Shown: one piece after another, positions 19,313 to 27,957 of the stretch | Position numbering within the stretch: position 1 is the stretch's first letter | How the letters are laid out: every line of letters starts with the position of its first letter | Notes under the pieces: generated by a model | The model's input: only the letters and a program-made list of their open reading frames with translations | Databases searched by the model: none | What the model was told of the DNA's origin: nothing | Program-made: the position numbers and the translations under genes | Source: Emcibacter sp. | Lineage (GTDB): Bacteria; Pseudomonadota; Alphaproteobacteria; Sphingomonadales; Emcibacteraceae | Assembly (NCBI GenBank): GCA_021741205.1 | Contig: JAIOYI010000001.1 | Span: 460,017 to 524,016 of the forward strand | Reading direction: 5' to 3' | Length of the DNA stretch: 64,000 nucleotides

Positions 19313-20352
19313 TATTTTCTCTTATATTGTTTTATAATTTCAGAAACCTGCGCCACATTTTCTGGCGGGGTTTGAGGAACAATACCGTGCCCAAGATTAA
19401 AAATAAATGGTCCTCCACTTAAATGATCTAATATTTCAACAACCCGATTTTCAAGTTGTTGTCCACCAGATACAAGCAGCAAGGGGTCTAGGTTGCCCTG
19501 CACGGGGCATAAGGGTTGAATATGATCTCGTACCCAATCAAGAGGCATAGTCGTATCTATAGATACCGCAGTGACACCTGTGATGCGAATATAATCAGGA
19601 TAACGGCAACCAGCCCCTCTTGGAAAACCAATAATTGGAATTTCTGGATAAAATTTACGAATATTTTGAATAATTTTTTGAACCGGTTCTATTGCCCATT
19701 TTTGAAATTCATCATCAGGTAAATTCCCTGCCCAAGTATCAAATAATTGTATAACTTCTGCCCCATTTTTAATTTGTTCTATCAAATATTCAGATGTTGC
19801 CTTTACCAAAAGATCAATGAGTTTTTGAAAAGCTTTTTTTTCTTGATAAGCAAATAATCTTGTCAACGCTTGATCCGCTGATCCTTTTCCACCCACCATA
19901 TAAGTGGCTACAGTCCAAGGGGCTCCTGCAAAGCCAATTAAAGCTGTGGTTTTTGGAATTTCTTGATGAAGTTTACGAACGGTTTCATAAACAGGGGTTA
20001 AATGGTGATGAAAATTATTTAAATTTAAAGTTTCTATTTTTTCAGCGGTATTAACAGGGGTTAAGAGGGGGCCTTCTCCTTCTTTAAATTCCAAATGCTG
20101 ACCCATGGCTTGGGGTACGACAAGAATATCTGAAAATAAAATGGCGGCATCCATATGATAGCGTCTTAGAGGTTGTAAGGTTACCTCAACAGCAAAGTCT
20201 GGTGAATAACATAAATCAAGAAAAGAACCTGCTGTTTTGCGTTTTTCTCTATATTCTGGTAAATATCGCCCAGCTTGTCTCATGTACCAAAAAGGAATAT
20301 TAGGTGTAATTTCTGATTTAAGGGCTTGAATAAAGAGTTTGTTATTTGTCAT
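19312..20352 (-). CDS. hemE: Uroporphyrinogen decarboxylase HemE
   Basis: Decarboxylates uroporphyrinogen III to coproporphyrinogen III. The 346 residues open with the family signature PFWYMRQAGRYLPEYRE and include GFAGAPWTVATYMVGG. It is the first gene of the hem operon and borders the proposed replication origin, a position conserved in Caulobacter, Rickettsia and many other alphaproteobacteria. Its promoter must lie inside the origin region. Confidence 0.98.
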   Translation of the reverse strand: MTNNKLFIQALKSEITPNIPFWYMRQAGRYLPEYREKRKTAGSFLDLCYSPDFAVEVTLQPLRRYHMDAAILFSDILVVPQAMGQHLEFKEGEGPLLTPVNTAEKIETLNLNNFHHHLTPVYETVRKLHQEIPKTTALIGFAGAPWTVATYMVGGKGSADQALTRLFAYQEKKAFQKLIDLLVKATSEYLIEQIKNGAEVIQLFDTWAGNLPDDEFQKWAIEPVQKIIQNIRKFYPEIPIIGFPRGAGCRYPDYIRITGVTAVSIDTTMPLDWVRDHIQPLCPVQGNLDPLLLVSGGQQLENRVVEILDHLSGGPFIFNLGHGIVPQTPPENVAQVSEIIKQYKRK

Positions 20353-20752
20353 ATTTTCTCAGACTGAAGTTATATACAAGTTATTCTACTCTTATATTAT
20401 TTATATATAAATATATAGTAGTAGTATTGGTTAGCTATGGATCATGGGGATTAAAAGTTATCCCCACAATGATATACAGAAAATTATATATTTATCACAT
20501 AGCGATTTTGAAAGAATAAGTCTATGGATAAGACCGAAAAACCGTTAAAATTATCCTGTGGATAATGGTGATATTATATAAAATAAAAAAATTTATATAA
20601 AAAAATTACCAATTTTCACAAAGGGAAAATAAAGTTATCCGCATAGGGATAAAAGACGTTATAAAAAAGAATAGGGTGTATAGAAAACAGTCTTTTCTAA
20701 AAAAAGGCCAGTTATCCCCGTAATGAGACTTTTATAATTTATATAATGATAA
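20353..20752. other. Proposed chromosomal replication origin (oriC) between hemE and ppsR
   Basis: This 400-base gap has no gene. It contains a perfect DnaA box (TTATCCACA) on the minus strand at 20565-20557, 8-of-9 matches at 20458-20466 (TTATCCCCA), 20531-20523 (TTATCCATA) and 20635-20643 (TTATCCGCA), and weaker 7-of-9 sites at 20551-20559, 20652-20644 and 20712-20720. Nearly pure A/T tracts at about 20571-20608 could be the unwinding element. The hemE-ppsR position equals the mapped Caulobacter origin, and gene polarity flips here. Function is inferred. Confidence 0.85.
20557..20565 (-). promoter_or_regulatory. Perfect DnaA box
   Basis: Minus-strand TTATCCACA, identical to the consensus DnaA-binding 9-mer. 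It overlaps a half-matching box on the plus strand at 20551, giving a small palindrome (TTATCC-TGT-GGATAA). Confidence 0.85.
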
Positions 20753-21595
20753 ATGGTATTTATGATGAGAAAAATTCACCTTCATTTGGTATCGGATGCA
20801 ACAGGGGATACCTTAGAACAAGTAGCTAAGGCTGCTCTTGCTCAATTTCCAGAAATTAAGGCCGTAAAACATTATTGGCCTATGATTAGAACCGCTCATC
20901 ATATGGAACGGCTCATTCCAGAACTTTCTGAAAGGAAAGGTATTGTTATGTTTACGCTTGTTAATCAGGATATTGAAGATGTTCTGATTAAAGCCTGTGA
21001 TGAAAATAATTGGCCTTATATTTCTGTGCTTCACAGTATTATTCGTGAACTTGGCCGTCATTTGGGCGAAAAAAGTATTGCAAGACCTGGTCGCCAACAT
21101 GTCATGAATGATGAATATTTTGAGCGTATTGATGCCATGCAATATACGCTAATGCATGATGATGGACAGCATTTGGAGGGCCTTAAAGATGCGGATATTA
21201 TTTTGGTTGGGGTTTCAAGAACATCAAAGACCCCAACGTGCGTCTATTTGGCTAATAAGGGAATGAAAGTTGCCAATATTCCTATTGTTCCTCATCAAGA
21301 CCTTCCTAAGGAGCTTGATGACATAAAAGATAAATTTGTGGTTGGTTTAATTAATAGTGTTGATCGATTAATGCAGATCAGAAAAAACCGCTTGCTTGCT
21401 TTGAAAGAAAGTAAAGAAACAACTTATGTAGATATAGAGGCCATTAAAAAAGAAGTTCAACAGGCTCAACGGCTGATTTCTAGTCGGGGTTGGCCTGTGA
21501 TTAATGTGACTCGAAGATCTATTGAGGAAACGGCGGGTGCTATTATGAAATTAAAACAAGATTTTGATGAAAAAAAGAATAAAAAAATATCATGA
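20753..21595 (+). CDS. ppsR: PEP synthase/PPDK regulatory protein (DUF299 kinase-pyrophosphorylase)
   Basis: Bifunctional kinase and Pi-dependent pyrophosphorylase that switches phosphoenolpyruvate synthase or pyruvate phosphate dikinase off and on. The 280 residues carry the P-loop GVSRTSKT at 153-160 and the conserved start HLHLVSDATGDT. This is the RP001 gene that flanks the origin in Rickettsia. ATG codons at 20762 and 20765 are also plausible starts and match related proteins better. Its stop overlaps the aroE start by 4 bases. Confidence 0.93.
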   Translation: MVFMMRKIHLHLVSDATGDTLEQVAKAALAQFPEIKAVKHYWPMIRTAHHMERLIPELSERKGIVMFTLVNQDIEDVLIKACDENNWPYISVLHSIIRELGRHLGEKSIARPGRQHVMNDEYFERIDAMQYTLMHDDGQHLEGLKDADIILVGVSRTSKTPTCVYLANKGMKVANIPIVPHQDLPKELDDIKDKFVVGLINSVDRLMQIRKNRLLALKESKETTYVDIEAIKKEVQQAQRLISSRGWPVINVTRRSIEETAGAIMKLKQDFDEKKNKKIS

Positions 21596-22437
21596 ATATA
21601 GAAAAAAATCTTATTGCGGGTGTAGTTGGTTGGCCAATTAGCCATTCTCTGTCGCCAAGACTGCATAATTATTGGTTAAAAAAATATAATATTAGGGGTG
21701 AGTATTTAGCCTTTGCCGTAAGGCCAGAAAATTTGAGGGAATTTATTGAATCGCCCCCCAAAGACAATATTATAGGATTTAATCTAACCGTTCCTCATAA
21801 GGAAATTATTTTGCCCCTTTTGGATGAAATTGATTCCGTTGCAGAGCAAATCGGGGCGGTTAATACGGTTATTATACGAGATGGCCGGTTGCTAGGCTTT
21901 AATACGGATGGTTATGGTTTTTTGACTCATTTAAAGCAAAGTATACCCACCTGGTCAGCAAAAGATGGGGCTGCGGTGATTATCGGTGCAGGCGGTGCCG
22001 CACGGGCTGCTATTGTGAGCTTGCTTAATGAAGGAATAACTGAAATTCGGTTAATAAATAGAACCAAAGAACGGGCGGAGAAATTAGCGGATATTTATCA
22101 TGACCCTCGTATTAAGGTTTGGGATTGGCAGGATAGATCAGAAAGTTTGTTTGAGGCGGGGCTTTTGGTCAATACCACGACCCTTGGCATGACGGGTCAG
22201 CCAGAACTTTCCATAAATCTGTCTCCATTACCCGCCACAGCGGTTGTTTACGATATTGTTTATAATCCGTTGGAAACTGCATTATTACAACAAGCGAAGC
22301 AAAAAAAATATTTATGGGTTGATGGGCTCGGTATGTTGCTTCATCAGGCGGCTCCCGCTTTTCAATCATGGTTTAAACAAAAGGTAACAGTTGACCAAAA
22401 ATTACGTCGTCATGTTTTAGAGGGGCTTTCGGGATGA
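21592..22437 (+). CDS. aroE: Shikimate dehydrogenase AroE
   Basis: NADPH-dependent reduction of 3-dehydroshikimate to shikimate in aromatic amino acid synthesis. The 281 residues show the substrate-binding SHSLSP motif, the catalytic Lys in LTVPHKE, the Asp in FNTDGYGF and the nucleotide-binding GAGGAARAA followed by NRT. The start overlaps ppsR by 4 bases and the stop overlaps coaE, so the genes are translationally coupled. Many alphaproteobacteria have maf between ppsR and aroE; it is absent here. Confidence 0.96.
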   Translation: MNIEKNLIAGVVGWPISHSLSPRLHNYWLKKYNIRGEYLAFAVRPENLREFIESPPKDNIIGFNLTVPHKEIILPLLDEIDSVAEQIGAVNTVIIRDGRLLGFNTDGYGFLTHLKQSIPTWSAKDGAAVIIGAGGAARAAIVSLLNEGITEIRLINRTKERAEKLADIYHDPRIKVWDWQDRSESLFEAGLLVNTTTLGMTGQPELSINLSPLPATAVVYDIVYNPLETALLQQAKQKKYLWVDGLGMLLHQAAPAFQSWFKQKVTVDQKLRRHVLEGLSG

Positions 22438-23048
22438 GGGACAATGGACTTATTATTGTTGGCCTTACGGGGTCTATTGGTATGGGAAAATCAGAAACGG
22501 CTAAAATGTTTGAACGCGCCCATATCCCTGTATTTGATTCTGATGCTGCTGTTCATAAATTGCTTGCCAAAGAAGGCGATGCGGAAAAAGTAGTTGCAGA
22601 AGCTTTTCCTGGAATATCTGGCCCAGATGGAATTAACCGTAAGTTTCTTGGAACAAAAGTTTTTAATGATGCTGCCGCTTTGAAAAAATTAGAATCTATT
22701 TTACATCCCATGGTCTCTGACCTGCGGCAAAAATTTTTTAAAGAGGCAGCGGCAGAGGGTCATGATATGGTTGTGATGGACGTGCCGCTCTTATTTGAAA
22801 CAGGAGGGGAAAAGGGCTGTGATTATACGGTGGTGGTTTCAGCAGCTGAAGAAATACAAAGACAGCGGGTGCTAGCACGCCCCCAAATGACCGTAGAAAA
22901 ATTTGAAGCAATATTAGCAAAACAAATGCCAGATCATCAGAAAAGACAGCGGGCTGATTTTATTATTTATAGTGACCAAGGTCTTGATTCTGCTGAAAAT
23001 CAAGTTCATCATATTATTGAACAGATAAGATCTCAAAAACAATATTAG
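22434..23048 (+). CDS. coaE: Dephospho-CoA kinase CoaE
   Basis: Last step of coenzyme A synthesis, phosphorylating the 3'-hydroxyl of dephospho-CoA. The 204 residues begin with the P-loop GLTGSIGMGKSE and have the DSDAAVHKL and VMDVPLLFETG motifs of the family. It overlaps aroE by 4 bases and is followed 8 bases later by dnaQ, so ppsR-aroE-coaE-dnaQ is one operon reading away from the origin. Confidence 0.96.
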   Translation: MRDNGLIIVGLTGSIGMGKSETAKMFERAHIPVFDSDAAVHKLLAKEGDAEKVVAEAFPGISGPDGINRKFLGTKVFNDAAALKKLESILHPMVSDLRQKFFKEAAAEGHDMVVMDVPLLFETGGEKGCDYTVVVSAAEEIQRQRVLARPQMTVEKFEAILAKQMPDHQKRQRADFIIYSDQGLDSAENQVHHIIEQIRSQKQY

Positions 23049-23056
23049 GATAAAAA

Positions 23057-23758
23057 ATGCGGGAAATTATTTTTGATACGGAAACAACGGGCTTTGATCC
23101 CTTTAATGGGGACCGGTTGGTTGAAATCGGTTGTATAGAGGTGGAGAATTATTTGCCGACGGGGCGAAATTTTCATCAATATATTAATCCTGAGCGTGAT
23201 ATGCCCGAAGGAGCTTTTCGTATTCATGGGTTAAGTGCAGATTATCTAAAGGATTTTCCAACCTTTTCTGAAATATATACGGATTTTATAGATTTTATTG
23301 GTGATGCAAATCTTGTAGCACATAATGCAATTTTTGATATGAAATTTATCAATTGGGAATTATCACAGGTGGGTCATAAGGAAATACCAAACAATCGTGC
23401 GGTGGACACCTTGGACATTGCTCGCCGAAAATTTCCAGGCTCACCCAATACGCTAGATGCACTTTGTAAAAGATTTACTATTGATAATTCTAATCGGGTT
23501 AAGCACGGGGCGCTTCTAGATGCGGAATTATTAGCGGAAGTTTATTTGGAATTGATGGGTGGGCGGCAACGGGGACTTGCTCTGGATAATAATGTCGTAG
23601 AAAAATTTATAGTTCGTGGGGCGTTACAGGAAAATGAAAAAAAATTTCATAAAGCCCGGTCTTATGGTCTGACGGAAATAGAAAGAGAACGTCATAAAGA
23701 ATTTATAGCAAAAATGCCGGAAGATGCCGTTTGGAATATAATAAAAAACCCCCAATGA
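23057..23758 (+). CDS. dnaQ: DNA polymerase III epsilon subunit (proofreading exonuclease)
   Basis: 3'-5' exonuclease that proofreads for the replicative polymerase. The 233 residues contain the three DEDDh motifs: FDTETTGFDP, HNAIFDMKF and KHGALLDAELLAEVY. The C-terminal tail, which would bind the polymerase, is normal in length. The stop codon lies inside the stem of a bidirectional terminator shared with secB. Confidence 0.96.
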   Translation: MREIIFDTETTGFDPFNGDRLVEIGCIEVENYLPTGRNFHQYINPERDMPEGAFRIHGLSADYLKDFPTFSEIYTDFIDFIGDANLVAHNAIFDMKFINWELSQVGHKEIPNNRAVDTLDIARRKFPGSPNTLDALCKRFTIDNSNRVKHGALLDAELLAEVYLELMGGRQRGLALDNNVVEKFIVRGALQENEKKFHKARSYGLTEIERERHKEFIAKMPEDAVWNIIKNPQ

Positions 23759-23774
23759 TAACATTGAGGGTTTT
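23745..23774. terminator. Bidirectional terminator between dnaQ and secB
   Basis: Two 13-base arms with one mispair and a 4-base loop, flanked by A runs on one side and T runs on the other. It can terminate dnaQ on the plus strand and secB on the minus strand. The left arm includes the last codons and first stop base of dnaQ. Confidence 0.85.
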
Positions 23775-23794
23775 AAAAATAATATAATAAAATT

Positions 23795-24313
23795 TTAGTT
23801 TACAACCACATCATCGGCAGAAGCGGCTTGTTTTTGTGCCGCCTGCAATTGTTGCTGATAAAGGGCTGCAAAATCAATAGGCTCCAGCATGAGAGGTGGA
23901 AAACCACCATCTCTTGTCACATCTGCGAGAATACGGCGTGCAAAAGGAAACAATTGACGAGGTGCTTCGATCATAAGGAAGGGCTGCAAGGTGTTTTCTG
24001 GTAGGTTCTTGGCCGCAAAAAGACCAGAATAAACCAGCTCTGCAACAAAGGCGGTATCTTCACCAGTTTTGGCAGTAGTGCTGATTTTTAGATCAACTTC
24101 GTAAATATTTTCCCCAACGGCTTTCGCATTTAGGTTAACATTAATGTCCATAGAGGGTCTTTCTTTGGACAGTTTTTGTAATGTTTGTGCAGGAGTAGGA
24201 TTTTCAAAAGAGAGGTCTTTTATATATTGACCTAGAATACCAACTTGTATGCTGTTGTCTTCTGCTGTATTTGCAACGGTGGTTTCAGATGTTGTTTTTG
24301 TTTTGTCTGACAT
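23795..24313 (-). CDS. secB: Protein-export chaperone SecB
   Basis: Tetrameric chaperone that keeps preproteins unfolded and hands them to SecA, which is also encoded in this window. I place the start at 24313 (MSDKTKTTSE, 172 residues); a longer frame would add 24 residues that do not look like SecB. Core family blocks are QVGILGQYIKDLSFENP, AELVYSGLF and LFPFARRILADVTRDGGFPPLMLEPIDF. It converges with dnaQ. Confidence 0.96.
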   Translation of the reverse strand: MSDKTKTTSETTVANTAEDNSIQVGILGQYIKDLSFENPTPAQTLQKLSKERPSMDINVNLNAKAVGENIYEVDLKISTTAKTGEDTAFVAELVYSGLFAAKNLPENTLQPFLMIEAPRQLFPFARRILADVTRDGGFPPLMLEPIDFAALYQQQLQAAQKQAASADDVVVN

Positions 24314-24439
24314 AAAAATATCCCAATAGCTATTTTGGTTTCTTATAAAGTTTAGTTGGCTAACATGAATTGCGATATAGTACAAGCTGAAGATGAACTA
24401 TTTTGTAAAATAACAGTTTATGGCACTTTTCATAGGCGG

Positions 24440-24913
24440 TTATTTTTTATGATTGATGTTTTTTTGGTTATCTGGGTCTTCTTTATAATCACCTTCGATG
24501 ATGATTCCTTCATGCGGTGAATTATAATGATTTGTTTTTTGGGATTTTTTATAAAAAATATCATTAATATTGTTTAGGATAAGTTTGCCAAGAATTGTCC
24601 GAAATGGGGGAATTGTTAAAAATAGGGCTACACTATCTGTAATAAATCCGGGAAGTAGAAAAAATAGTCCTGCTATTAACAGAAAAAACCCATGCAGAAT
24701 ATTTTCTACTGGACTTTCACCCCGTTGCAACGTCTCATGCATACGGTTTAAAACGACAAGCCCTTGTTGTCGAATAAGATAAATACCGATAAAAGCCGTG
24801 GCAATAGTAAGCATTAAGGCCTGAAATCCACCTATGGCCTCTCCGACTTCCAAAAAAACTAAAAACTCAAGATAAGGGACGGCTAAAAGAATAATTAATA
24901 TTAAAAAAGGCAT
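24440..24913 (-). CDS. fxsA: FxsA family membrane protein
   Basis: A 157-residue integral membrane protein with three or four hydrophobic segments (residues about 2-20, 28-47, 75-102) and a polar tail. The pattern LEFLVFLEVGEAIGG, followed by LIRQQGLVVLNRM and LLLIAGLFFLLPGFITD, is typical of FxsA, the cytoplasmic membrane protein linked to phage exclusion in E. coli. Its normal cellular role is unknown. It is divergent from the Tim44-like gene, with 143 AT-rich bases between. Confidence 0.9.
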   Translation of the reverse strand: MPFLILIILLAVPYLEFLVFLEVGEAIGGFQALMLTIATAFIGIYLIRQQGLVVLNRMHETLQRGESPVENILHGFFLLIAGLFFLLPGFITDSVALFLTIPPFRTILGKLILNNINDIFYKKSQKTNHYNSPHEGIIIEGDYKEDPDNQKNINHKK

Positions 24914-25056
24914 TATTTTGGTTCTTTATATTTAAAATTTTGTCATTATTTATCGACAAGATAAAATGCTATGTTTAAATTTACAAGAATACGTCTTATA
25001 TATACAGTCTATATATGTATTATTTATTGGTAGCCAAGATCTAGAACAGGAAAAAA

Positions 25057-25764
25057 ATGCAAACAGAATCTGAAAGTTTTGAACTTATTATCATATTAGC
25101 CCTTGTTGCTGTTTTCATTTTATTTCAGCTCCGTCGGACATTGGGAAAGAAAACAGGTTATGATCCGATGGATGATAAGTTAAATTCTGAGAAGAATAAA
25201 CCCAATTCTCGTTATAATGATCAACAGGGCAAAGAAGATGATAATGTCATTCCATTGCGGCAGGATCAGGAAAAACCAGCATCTATTGTCAATTTAGGAC
25301 TTCCAAAATCTTCTCCTTTTTATGATATAATCGAAAAAATTAATTTTATGGACTCTTCTTTTCACCTGCGGGCCTTTTATGATGGTGCAGAGCAGGCCTA
25401 TAGATTGATTTTGGATAGCTTTTGGAGCAAGGATAAAAAAAACTTACGCAGCATGCTAAGCCGTCAGGTTTTTGATCAATTTGAGGGGGCCATAAGTAAT
25501 TTAGAACAACAAAAATTACATCACGATAATAAAATTATGGATATTGAGAAAATTGATTTGGTGGAGGCAACCCTTACAGGATCAATGGCGGAAATCACGT
25601 TGGAATTTACAAGTCATATGATTATGGCGACACGGGATTCAGATGATAAAATTGTTGAGGGAAATGATAAAAAAACAATTAAAATCAAGGATATTTGGAC
25701 TTTTTGCCGTGATGTGAAGAGCATAGACCCGAATTGGACGTTGATTGCAACAAGAACGGGTTAA
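25057..25764 (+). CDS. Tim44/TimA family inner-membrane protein
   Basis: A 235-residue protein with one N-terminal membrane anchor (residues 8-24), a polar linker to about residue 85, and a C-terminal Tim44-like domain (AFYDGAEQAYRLILDSFW onward). Bacterial relatives are thought to be related to mitochondrial Tim44 and to act near the inner membrane; the exact role is not settled. Ribosome site AGGA lies just before the ATG. The order Tim44-like, mltA, Smr protein is conserved in alphaproteobacteria. Confidence 0.88.
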   Translation: MQTESESFELIIILALVAVFILFQLRRTLGKKTGYDPMDDKLNSEKNKPNSRYNDQQGKEDDNVIPLRQDQEKPASIVNLGLPKSSPFYDIIEKINFMDSSFHLRAFYDGAEQAYRLILDSFWSKDKKNLRSMLSRQVFDQFEGAISNLEQQKLHHDNKIMDIEKIDLVEATLTGSMAEITLEFTSHMIMATRDSDDKIVEGNDKKTIKIKDIWTFCRDVKSIDPNWTLIATRTG

Positions 25765-25787
25765 TTTACATAAAAGTTATAAAAATC

Positions 25788-27005
25788 ATGTGGAAAAATT
25801 TAAAATTAATTGGGTTGATTTTTTTTATTTTTATTCTGCTATGGTTTTTGATGAGATCAGAAGAGCAAATTAATATATCATCAGAGTATGTTAAAATCCC
25901 TTATGAGGATTTGGAAAATTGGACTTCTGATCAGCAGGAAAACGCTTTATTAGCCTTTAAAAAATCCTGCACCGTTTTTTTATCATTGCCACCAGAAAAA
26001 CCCATTTTACCTCAAAATTTGGGCGGAACAGCAGAGGATTGGCAAAGCCCTTGTCAAGTAGCAGAAGGCCTAAAAAGCCCAACCAATCAAGAAGCCAGAC
26101 TTTTTTTTGAGCAGGAATTTACTATCCTTTCCTTTGCTGAAGACAAAGAGGGATTATTTACGGGTTATTTTGCGCCAGAATATAAGGGTAGTCATTACCC
26201 TACGGAAGAATATCGCTACCCACTCTATGGCATGCCAGAAGATCTCAAAATATTGGATTTGGGAAAATTTAATCTCGAATTACAGGGGAAAACCATTGTT
26301 GGCCAAATAAAAGACGGTGATTTCGTACCTTACGCGGATCGAGAAAATATTGAAAAGGGGGCCTTGCAGGATCAAAAATTAGAATTGGTGTGGTTAAAAG
26401 ATCCCGCAGATGCGTTTTTTATGCATATTCAAGGGTCGGGCGTTATTCGGTATGAAAACGGGGAACAAAAATTATTTGGATATGCGGGAAAAAATGGCAA
26501 AGACTATCAAGCTATAGGCAGATTCTTGGTAGAGAGCGGAGAAATTTCTAAAGAAAATATATCTATGCAGGCCATAAGAGCTTGGATTGAACATAATCCC
26601 ATTGAGGCCAAGCGGTTAATGTGGAAAAATCCATCTTATATTTTTTTTAAACCAAGAAATGGGTTTCTTCCGGTGGGCTCTTTTAATGTGGAATTAACAG
26701 AAGGCCGATCTTTGGCGGTTGATCCCTCATATGTGCCGCTTGGTATTCCTTTATGGCTTGATGTCAGAGCGTCTTCAGAAAATTCTCCACCTCTTCAAAG
26801 ACTTGTGGTGGCTCAGGACACAGGCGGCGCTATTAAGGGGCGGGTCAGAGCAGATGTCTATTGGGGTATAGGAGAAACGGCAGGTCATATTGCGGGTCAT
26901 ATGAAGGATAAAGGTCAATATTATTTCTTAATTCCTAATATATTAGCCCAAAAAATATTGTCGGAAAAGCTCGCAGAACCTCTGGGGGGCAATAATGATT
27001 CCTAA
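25788..27005 (+). CDS. mltA: MltA membrane-bound lytic murein transglycosylase
   Basis: Cuts the glycan strands of peptidoglycan to form 1,6-anhydromuramic ends. I start it at 25788 (MWKNLK, 405 residues) because this gives a clean membrane anchor or signal at residues 6-22; an upstream frame would overlap the Tim44-like gene by 31 bases. There is no lipobox cysteine, unlike the E. coli lipoprotein. The C-terminal 3D domain has VVAQDTGGAIKG and RADVYWGIGETAGHIAG with the catalytic Asp. The stop overlaps the Smr gene by 11 bases. Confidence 0.94.
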   Translation: MWKNLKLIGLIFFIFILLWFLMRSEEQINISSEYVKIPYEDLENWTSDQQENALLAFKKSCTVFLSLPPEKPILPQNLGGTAEDWQSPCQVAEGLKSPTNQEARLFFEQEFTILSFAEDKEGLFTGYFAPEYKGSHYPTEEYRYPLYGMPEDLKILDLGKFNLELQGKTIVGQIKDGDFVPYADRENIEKGALQDQKLELVWLKDPADAFFMHIQGSGVIRYENGEQKLFGYAGKNGKDYQAIGRFLVESGEISKENISMQAIRAWIEHNPIEAKRLMWKNPSYIFFKPRNGFLPVGSFNVELTEGRSLAVDPSYVPLGIPLWLDVRASSENSPPLQRLVVAQDTGGAIKGRVRADVYWGIGETAGHIAGHMKDKGQYYFLIPNILAQKILSEKLAEPLGGNNDS

Positions 27006-27588
27006 AAAACCAAGGGCAGGGCTTAGCGATGAAGAAAAAAGACTTTGGCAAAAAATCACCGAGGGTATTGTTAAATTAGATAGCAATAGGGTTCCAACAC
27101 CTATGGTTAAAAGATCAGCCTTCCACTTGAGTAGGTCTGATTTTTTTGAATATGATTTGTTAAAGGCGCCAAATTTTATAAAGGCACCTGCGGCAAACTT
27201 AACGGAACAGAGCTTTATGCTTAAAGATTTGGATCACAGCTGGAACCAGAAATTGCGTAAAGGTAAAGTGCGACCTGATGGAAAAATTGATTTGCATGGT
27301 ATGACGGAAAATAGAGCCTATGACGCTTTACAGCGTTATATAAAAGAGGCCTATGGTCGTCACAAAAGGTTGATTTTGGTGGTGACGGGAAAAGGCCGTA
27401 TGATATCTGATTACGGTGATACGGCCTCTTTTGATTATGATCGTGGAACAGGTATTCTTAAAAGAAATGTCCCTCGGTGGTTATCACAAGGTGAGATTGC
27501 TCCCTATATTGTTTCATATTATACGGCTAATAGACAAGATGGCGGCGAAGGAGCGCTTTATGTTGTTCTTAAAAGAAACAGGGGATAG
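26995..27588 (+). CDS. Smr domain protein
   Basis: 197 residues with a polar N-terminal half and a C-terminal Smr domain (residues about 98-197) containing DLHGMTENRAYDAL and the LILVVTGKGR motif. Smr domains are nicking endonucleases or RNA/DNA-binding modules related to MutS2; this stand-alone form is conserved after mltA in alphaproteobacteria and has no settled role. The start overlaps mltA by 11 bases, implying translational coupling. Confidence 0.9.
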   Translation: MIPKKPRAGLSDEEKRLWQKITEGIVKLDSNRVPTPMVKRSAFHLSRSDFFEYDLLKAPNFIKAPAANLTEQSFMLKDLDHSWNQKLRKGKVRPDGKIDLHGMTENRAYDALQRYIKEAYGRHKRLILVVTGKGRMISDYGDTASFDYDRGTGILKRNVPRWLSQGEIAPYIVSYYTANRQDGGEGALYVVLKRNRG

Positions 27589-27594
27589 AAAGAG

Positions 27595-27957
27595 ATGACC
27601 CCATTTGGTAAAAAAATAAGACAGCTTAGAAAAGCTAGAAATATAAATCAGAAACAAATGGCCGCTGATCTTAGTATAAGCCCCGCTTATTTATCTGCCC
27701 TTGAGCATGGTCATCGGGGAAAACCATCCTGGGCTATGGTTCAAAAGGTCATTCATTATTTTGAGCTTATTTGGGATGAGGCAGAAGAAATAGAAAATCT
27801 TGCGCGCCTTTCTCATCCCCGTATTATTGTTGATACGTCGGGCCTGTCTCCCGAAACCACCGTATTTGTTAATGAGCTGGCTCAAAAAATTCAGTCCCTT
27901 CCTTTAAAAAAGATTAAAGAATTATCCGAAATACTGGCGAGAAAAGACAATAAATAA
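27595..27957 (+). CDS. Cro/CI-type helix-turn-helix regulator
   Basis: 120-residue DNA-binding protein. Residues 5-62 form the XRE helix-turn-helix (KIRQLRKARNINQKQMAADL, then SPAYLSALEHGHRG). The C-terminal half is short and has no ligand domain I recognise. The same gene follows the Smr gene in many alphaproteobacteria, so it is a conserved chromosomal regulator and not a phage remnant. It converges with the transporter gene with no bases between their stops. Confidence 0.88.
   Translation: MTPFGKKIRQLRKARNINQKQMAADLSISPAYLSALEHGHRGKPSWAMVQKVIHYFELIWDEAEEIENLARLSHPRIIVDTSGLSPETTVFVNELAQKIQSLPLKKIKELSEILARKDNK

Noticed and set aside
20551..20559. TTATCCTGT as an additional independent DnaA box
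   Set aside because: Only 7 of 9 matches, and it overlaps the perfect box on the other strand; kept as part of the origin description only.
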